A stretch of 64,000 bases of DNA from Ceriagrion tenellum (lineage: Eukaryota; Arthropoda; Insecta; Odonata; Coenagrionidae). The notes beneath the pieces were generated by a model. The model did no database searches and was not told where the DNA came from. It saw only the letters and a program-made list of their open reading frames with translations. The position numbers were made by a program, and so were the translations under genes. The DNA lies in assembly GCA_963169105.1 (NCBI GenBank), contig OY720636.1, positions 117,942,188-118,006,187 of the forward strand, given 5' to 3'. Numbering within the stretch: the stretch's first letter is position 1; each line of letters opens with the position of its first letter. This document shows positions 58,901 through 64,000 of this stretch, in pieces.

Positions 58901-59283
58901 GTATCGGCATTATGGTTACGAGAGAAATGAAATTTGAATGCAACGTAATTTTGTGCCCTTTGTACCAAACCTGTGGTCCACGGGACGGGTACGACCACTT
59001 GATATATGGTTTTGGACAAACACAAAGAGAATGGGGCCTCAGAAAACGAGTGTATAATGAATGGGATACCTTTGGAGGAGGCCAAATATCAGACGATAAT
59101 TTAATGAAATTGAATTTTAAATTGTTTCCCAATTGGAAAAATAAAATTTTATCTGTGCTCATCGCAACGTTTTTAGAAAAAAGATGCTGTGGAGGAGATG
59201 AAAGAAGCGCACAAATAAATACAATACTAGAAATGGACCAGCCCTTGCTCGCACTCACAAGAAAGTGGTTGCAACTTATTTAA
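55933..59283 (+). pseudogene. LINE ORF2 relic: APE endonuclease, RT, C-terminal finger
   Basis: Endonuclease: FATLNTAGIR and NIILLQEIY (Asn and Glu), an in-frame TAA at 56206-56208, then INFYAPSGW, GGDFDAIY and, after a frame change near 56695, TSDHNALV. RT: LLSKGKSPGNDGLPYEFYLA, TLIPKKGNPKG, DDYRPISLLNADYKILA, DLEKAFDYVGLEW; a frame change near 57950-58000; FRQGCPLSMLLF; AVAYADDLTIF at about 58090-58122; another change near 58200; then LGLWWERNIPATIARNW and LYGPQSKGGLELLNFEKK. The C-terminal region (CGPRDGYDHLIYGFGQTQ) looks like a Cys/His finger that lost cysteines. Several stops and frameshifts make it dead. A living relative would nick target DNA and copy its RNA there. Confidence 0.85.
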
Positions 59284-59741
59284 AAAAAAAAGATCAAATC
59301 TTTTAATGCCAATCATGTCAAATATATGTTTTTTAATGCAGCCTACTTTTTAAAAATGTTAACTGAACAAAAACACTTCTTATTTTACTATTTTTTGAGA
59401 AAAAAACTATAACACGATATGTATGCTGCAGAACTTCCTGATATGATGTAAAATCTGTTAGATAGAAAGTTACAAATAAAATGATTGAAACCAAAGCACT
59501 CGGCCAGAAATCGAGCGATTCGGATTCCGATCAAGTCGAATAATTTTTTACTCTGTGGAAGTTCTCACGATCCCTACGGTTTTTGTGACCTTTATTGGAC
59601 CAGATGTTCTCGACTGCCGGACATACAATGTAAAAACCAGTCACCACTGAGTGCTGAGCACCATTGCCTACGAGGAAAGATCGTACTATGAACACAAAGA
59701 GGTGTTCACTCTATTTGACAGATTCAAGCTATCCGGGACCT
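59284..59741. other. Probable LINE 3' UTR, then unrecognised sequence
   Basis: A ten-A run directly follows the ORF2 stop and AATAAA occurs near 59475. Where the LINE ends is not clear. No gene seen. Confidence 0.45.
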
Positions 59742-59880
59742 GCCACAGAGTTCCACTTTTACGGAGTCACCAGCAATGCCCAATTGTGCAAAATTACACT
59801 GAGAAAAACTCATCCCCCTTGACCGGGACCACAGAGATTCTGCTTTGCGGGTGACTCCGTAAAAGTGGAACTCCCTGGCT
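59742..59880 (-). repeat. Hairpin element with SINE family C-like core
   Basis: Arms 59748-59771 and 59850-59873 (24 bp) are perfect inverted copies, and weaker pairing extends both outward and inward to about 35 bp. The core read on the minus strand contains CCCGGTCAAGGGGGATGAG, then CTCAGTGTAATTTTGCACA, which follow the same order as the SINE-like relic near 11.8 kb. Confidence 0.8.
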
Positions 59881-62365
59881 AGTCACGAATAGTTTAAAAA
59901 TATCACCATCGATGTTTTTTCCTCTCATTTGAGTTATTTTTGGAAAGTACATCAATTTCATTCCATGGAGTTTCCTATAAACACCACCATAATGCTTCGC
60001 TGTTTTCGTTTATCATTATCTCTACAGTTTTCCAGATAGGTGTTCCTAGCCTCAATCCAAATTTCAGCAAATGAGGGATTCCAGTGAAGGAAGGACCTCA
60101 CGCCGCGCCCGTTTGGCAAATCACCGTCGAATGGAAGCGTGAGCGTTAGAAGTAGACTATAAAAGAGAGGAAAGACATAAGAAGGGAGGACGCGCTAGAT
60201 ATAAATTAACTGTGGAGAGAAGAGTTTTCGGAAGCAAAAATGGTGATTATAGAAAAAAGAAGCTACGATTTTTAGGAGAGACGTATGTATATCAAACAGT
60301 GGCTCACAATTGTTGCGCAATGGAAGCACCTCATCGTTAGTTATCCACAGCAAAGAAGATAAGTGCGGACAACGGTTGTGTTGATGTTAGGGATCAAAAC
60401 TAAGGAAGGAGGGAGAACAGGAACCGGGAAAATGGGACGGGAAGTGAATTTTTTTTTGTGCGTGTAAGGTGCGTCTGGTTGTCATCACGCACACGGAAAA
60501 TTGATCAAATTTCATCTTAGGCTATAACATGTAAAAGCAAACAACATAATGAACGATGTAATTCCATTCTCTTTATCTCTAATGGTTAAACTTTTCGTAA
60601 CCGTGCTAATATCCTCTTCTAATCCAAGAGTATTTTCCCTTCCACTTCCATCCAAGCTCTACTATTAAAATTGTTATGTTCAAAATAATGTCTATTTTCA
60701 AGAGACAAAGATGAAACTTCAATGGAAAAACATAATGTATTCAAACACGTCAAAGAATCATTCATATGGCAGCAACAGTTATTCATACATGAGTCCGGTG
60801 GTAATGTTTGTACTGCATGAAAAAGATACATAAATGATGAATAATATAATACAAGTAATATATTCGTCAAATTCAGCAGTGATATCATGGCAACGTGCAC
60901 ATCCTGAATCGCCAAAGGAGGAGAAGGAAGCTTCAGGGAGGTTGCCTCCCTGTGGTTTCAGGGAGGTTGTCATTGGATATTGCTTTTGCCGATATTTCAG
61001 AGGCGACGACGGTAACTCGCGCGCTTCTGTATGCTTCTTCACATCGTATCCCTTTTATGCCTCTTCCACCCCATCCTCTTCTACCACTGTTACTTCCGTT
61101 CTGGGATCTCGAGAGTGTCATGGCACCAGCAAATGTAACCGTGGTGAATAAATCGCGGCTTTAGGACGTCCCTTGAAGAAGGCAAAAAGATCGCCAAGGG
61201 AAGAAAAGAGGTAAGTTTTATCGGAAGCGTGGAAAGGTCAATAAGTTACAACTGATCGTGAAGGAACAGATATTCGCCCGGCAAGCCATGTATTTGAGTC
61301 AAATTTTGGAATAAATCGCGCTTTATCTCTTTGAGATGTAATCATCTTTTAACACAGGAAAATTTGTAGTCATCTACTGGACTCATAGTTTAATAAGTCA
61401 TTCTACTACATTTTATAAGATGAATTATGATTGTCAGGAAACCACGTACAGCTTATTTAGTTCCCAAATAATTTATGTGCCTCAATGCTTGATTTCTATC
61501 CATATCACAAAATTATTGAAAATTCTAGGAGTCGGGTAGGATAGTTACCGTAAAATTTTAATATTTCACTATAGTTATGCGTCTTGATACATTATTTGGC
61601 ATCCAGCATTTGGCAGCCTTTCACTTTTTTGGTAGTCTCTCTAGGATCGAATAGGACATGAGATGAAAAGACAGAAACCTACATCATTTAAGTGCTCTCC
61701 ATCAGAAATAGAGTGGGAAGAAATTAGAAAAAAATAAGCTTTAAGATAGCACATGATATTCATCATGGAAACAAGAGAATGCTGAGAAGTGGAATTATTA
61801 CTCGCATATCGAGGATTTTTTCCATAGCATTGTGGATTTCTATTTAGTTGTAAAACAAACTTTACGGTGTCTGCTGTTATTCACGCTTTTCTTATAACCG
61901 TCTCATGACCGTAATTTCTCATCCCATAAATCTCAATTTATAAAGATAATGAATTTTATAAATGTTAAAAAATATATATATCCATTATTTATAATTACCC
62001 TTATTATACTCTGTCAAATTATCATAGTTTATTACTTTTTACTGTTACAAATAATCAATGCTCTGAGAAGTTTTCTTATCAGATGTCAGCAGAACCCAAA
62101 TACGTACTACCACGAAATGGAAATGGAAAATTCACCTGTCCAAAAAAATAGCTACATTCGGTGTTCTTAGGATAATCGCCATCTGGAAACTGAATGGCCC
62201 GAATCATTCTTTGAAGGTCACAACTTCGGAGAAGATAGGACGAAGAACAAGTGGAAGGTCGGAAATGACATTTAAAAAGATGAAAACAATTCATTCTGCC
62301 TTATTGTAGAACTTCCGTGTGTTGAAATGTCAGTGCATGTACCTAGAGAATTTTCATTCGTTCAG
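59881..62365. other. Unrecognised stretch
   Basis: A small hairpin CAGGGAGG/CCTCCCTG at 60934-60952 lies in a short duplicated patch (TTCAGGGAGGTTG twice). Overlapping frames near 60.8-61.2 kb on both strands lack motifs. No gene supported. Confidence 0.5.
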
Positions 62366-62433
62366 AATGGTTGAGATGATCGCAATCGTCCTAACTTTGA
62401 TGTATAGCAGCCTGACCTCAACGATTACAGCAA
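62366..62433 (+). CDS. Candidate signal-peptide exon of an unknown host gene
   Basis: A pyrimidine-rich acceptor, TTTTCATTCGTTCAG, precedes an exon starting AATGG. The ATG at 62367 opens MVEMIAIVLTLMYSSLTSTI followed by Thr-Ala, which reads like a signal peptide with a hydrophobic core and a small-residue cleavage site. The exon ends CAA|GTAAGT, a near-ideal donor, leaving phase 1. A short first coding exon carrying a signal peptide with a phase-1 junction is common in secreted and cell-surface receptor genes. If real, much of the flanking DNA is intron. No partner exon was found in the window, so this rests on local signals only and may be chance. Confidence 0.35.
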
Positions 62434-64000
62434 GTAAGTTATATCTCAGCAGCACACAGCCTGTTGAGATGGGTAATATTAAATAATACTATAAATAGAG
62501 CGCAGTGCACTATTGAAAAATTGGTGAAATCTATTATTTAAAGTTTACCATCATCTAAATTCTAAGTTATACCCAATTAGCAGAACCAGTATCTAGAAAT
62601 CTAGAAACCGGAAAATATATGAAAGCAGTGGTTTTTGTACATTGGCAAATTACGGTTAACAAAGATCCAAAATAAAAGAAAAAACTGCTTCATTGAAATG
62701 GAGTTCACAAAACACAGTTCCAGCACAACTTTGTCTTGCAATATTCCTTCATTATAAATACATTAAGTCATATTTCTGGTTCTCAATACTCATTTTTTCC
62801 ATCATCTTGATTTTGAAGCTCAACATTTTCTTACTATAAAAACTTCTCTTTTGTTAACTATCTGGTGATATTGGTATATTTATTTTATAATCGTGATTTG
62901 AGGCATATAAAAAAACAACAAATTTCATCAATTTCGAATTTTTTTTTGTTTCCGGCTGCAAGAAACTCCCGCGCTGTTAGTTCGCTTTTCTGAGTACCCC
63001 ATCTTATATGGGAAATGAACGCACACTATGAGATTTACGTTATGCACTTTCAACCCTTAGCGACTTTTTTAAATTTGATATGATCGTTCATATTTAACCG
63101 GCCCCCCTTGTTAATACAAATCACCGATTTGCAAAGAGTATATTCAACTTAAGTCTCAGGATTCTCATCTGGATCTAGCCTTAAAAATGGATATTCTCTT
63201 TTCAATTCTGTTTTGTTTGCTATCAAAAGCTAGAACTTTCAGCTTACGGATTTTTTTGTGATTTATTCCAATACAGAAAAGGAAGTTAGCTGTGTTTGAT
63301 GAATAACATGGTAAAAAGTGATCAACACAACTCACGTCCAGGCTACAAGTTATTGCCTAGTAGTGAGTTTCAGGACAAGCGAATAAAATTTTATCGGAAT
63401 ATCCGTGCATGCTCTCAATGTTGTATTTCGCCACTTCTGTCAGTGGAGTAGCAACAAATTACTGTTGTACGCAAGTTAATGAAGGACATTAAAAACGATT
63501 TTTTTTAGTTGCAGAATCAACCAAAATTAACCCAAAAAAATCCAAATGAGAATCAAATTGAGAATCCAGAAAATTGAAAATAAATTCAACTTAGCAAACA
63601 ACGACTGAGACTGCCGTGATTAAAATATCACCAATTGCAATATTGATATTGGTACTTGCATTGAAACAATAGTTTAAAAGTTATATAAGTGACGTAGTTT
63701 ACCAACTTTTTCTTTTAATGACAGACATTCTTGACAAAAATAGAAATATGACGCATTTCTGCATTTCATAACTTAGTTGATAAAGTTCAAGAAATGTTGG
63801 CTTGCGGTTAACTTTTCCCGCGACGCTGGTACTTACATAGTGGATCCGAGTACGACAAATCTGTTCGTCGAGGAAGCCTAGCCTTGTTAACTGTTCCAGA
63901 TAATTAATAATGTTGTGACCATGACGTGAACTGATACAAAACAATGTGTAATGCAATCCCAGTGGACTCTAAACCCAACAGTAGGTACTCTTTTTATTTC
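62434..64000. other. Unrecognised stretch at the right end
   Basis: AT-rich, with an 85-codon minus-strand frame (63699-63956) lacking motifs. It may be intron if the exon at 62366 is real. Confidence 0.45.

Larger units (their letters stand above)
54266..59480 (+). mobile_element. Near full-length, broken non-LTR retrotransposon (L1/Tx1-like)
   Basis: About 5.2 kb: a 5' UTR with an A-box/D-arm-like start, ORF1 with a CCHC-type knuckle, a purine-rich link, ORF2 with APE endonuclease and RT, and an A-rich 3' region. The RT words DDYRPISLLNADYKILA and FRQGCPLSMLLF are those of the L1/Tx1 group rather than the Jockey or R1 groups. Stops and frameshifts disable ORF2. The ends are estimates: left from the start of the GC-richer UTR, right from an AATAAA near 59475. 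No target duplication was identified. Confidence 0.8.

Noticed and set aside
1..64000. CRISPR array, prokaryotic operon or integrated bacterial DNA
   Set aside because: No regularly spaced repeats with spacers, no dense same-strand ORFs and no ribosome binding sites; all coding remnants are eukaryotic transposon types.

Overview
This window looks like AT-rich, gene-poor nuclear DNA of an arthropod, most likely an insect. It contains no operons, Shine-Dalgarno sites or dense ORFs. The recognisable coding DNA is almost all transposable-element DNA of types common in insect genomes: a Ty3/Gypsy LTR retrotransposon with a tRNA-Leu-type primer site, a hAT element with a BED-type transposase relic, a Helitron PIF1-like helicase relic, several LINE pieces and tRNA-derived SINEs. 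I recognise no complete host gene. The species cannot be named from this sequence.

Layout. 1-13332: mostly unrecognised intergenic or intronic DNA, with a 2 x 65-bp tandem repeat (5556-5685), a minus-strand tRNA-derived SINE with a second copy of its tail (6599-6795, 7110-7183) and a second SINE-like relic near 11.8 kb. 13333-19661: the centrepiece, a complete Gypsy element of 6,321 bp with two 434-bp LTRs that I read as identical, a 4-bp GTAT target duplication, tRNA-Leu-type primer site, polypurine tract, open gag, and open pol carrying protease, RT, RNase H and integrase. Gag and pol are joined by a textbook -1 frameshift signal: T TTA AAC in the correct frame, a 6-nt spacer and a perfect 9-bp hairpin. 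It looks recently inserted and may still be competent.

19662-45704: scattered relics. These are a possible LINE scrap (22.3 kb), a Helitron helicase relic with a CTAG|T 3' end (29.0-30.4 kb), a 124-bp direct repeat pair around a tRNA-SINE (33.2-34.1 kb), a LINE RT scrap on the minus strand (35.3-35.6 kb), the 3' end of another LINE with a strong hairpin and a TTATC tail (36.9-37.6 kb), a 323-bp fold-back element with 60-bp arms (40.5-40.8 kb), a second SINE copy (43.1 kb) and smaller inverted repeats. 45705-49061: a full-length but broken hAT transposon with 8-bp target duplication and terminal inverted repeats. 51.5-52.6 kb: an 82-bp repeat pair and a SINE-like relic. 54.27-59.48 kb: a nearly full-length, multiply broken non-LTR element with L1/Tx1-style RT, APE endonuclease and a CCHC-type ORF1 whose zinc knuckle has lost its last two ligands. 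59.74-59.88 kb: a hairpin with a SINE-like core.

The only hint of a host gene is a 68-nt candidate exon at 62366-62433. It has a good acceptor, an ATG opening a signal-peptide-like segment, and a CAA|GTAAGT donor in phase 1. The elements do not form a pathway. The autonomous Gypsy could act alone; the SINEs depend on LINE machinery; the hAT, Helitron and LINE relics can no longer encode their enzymes.
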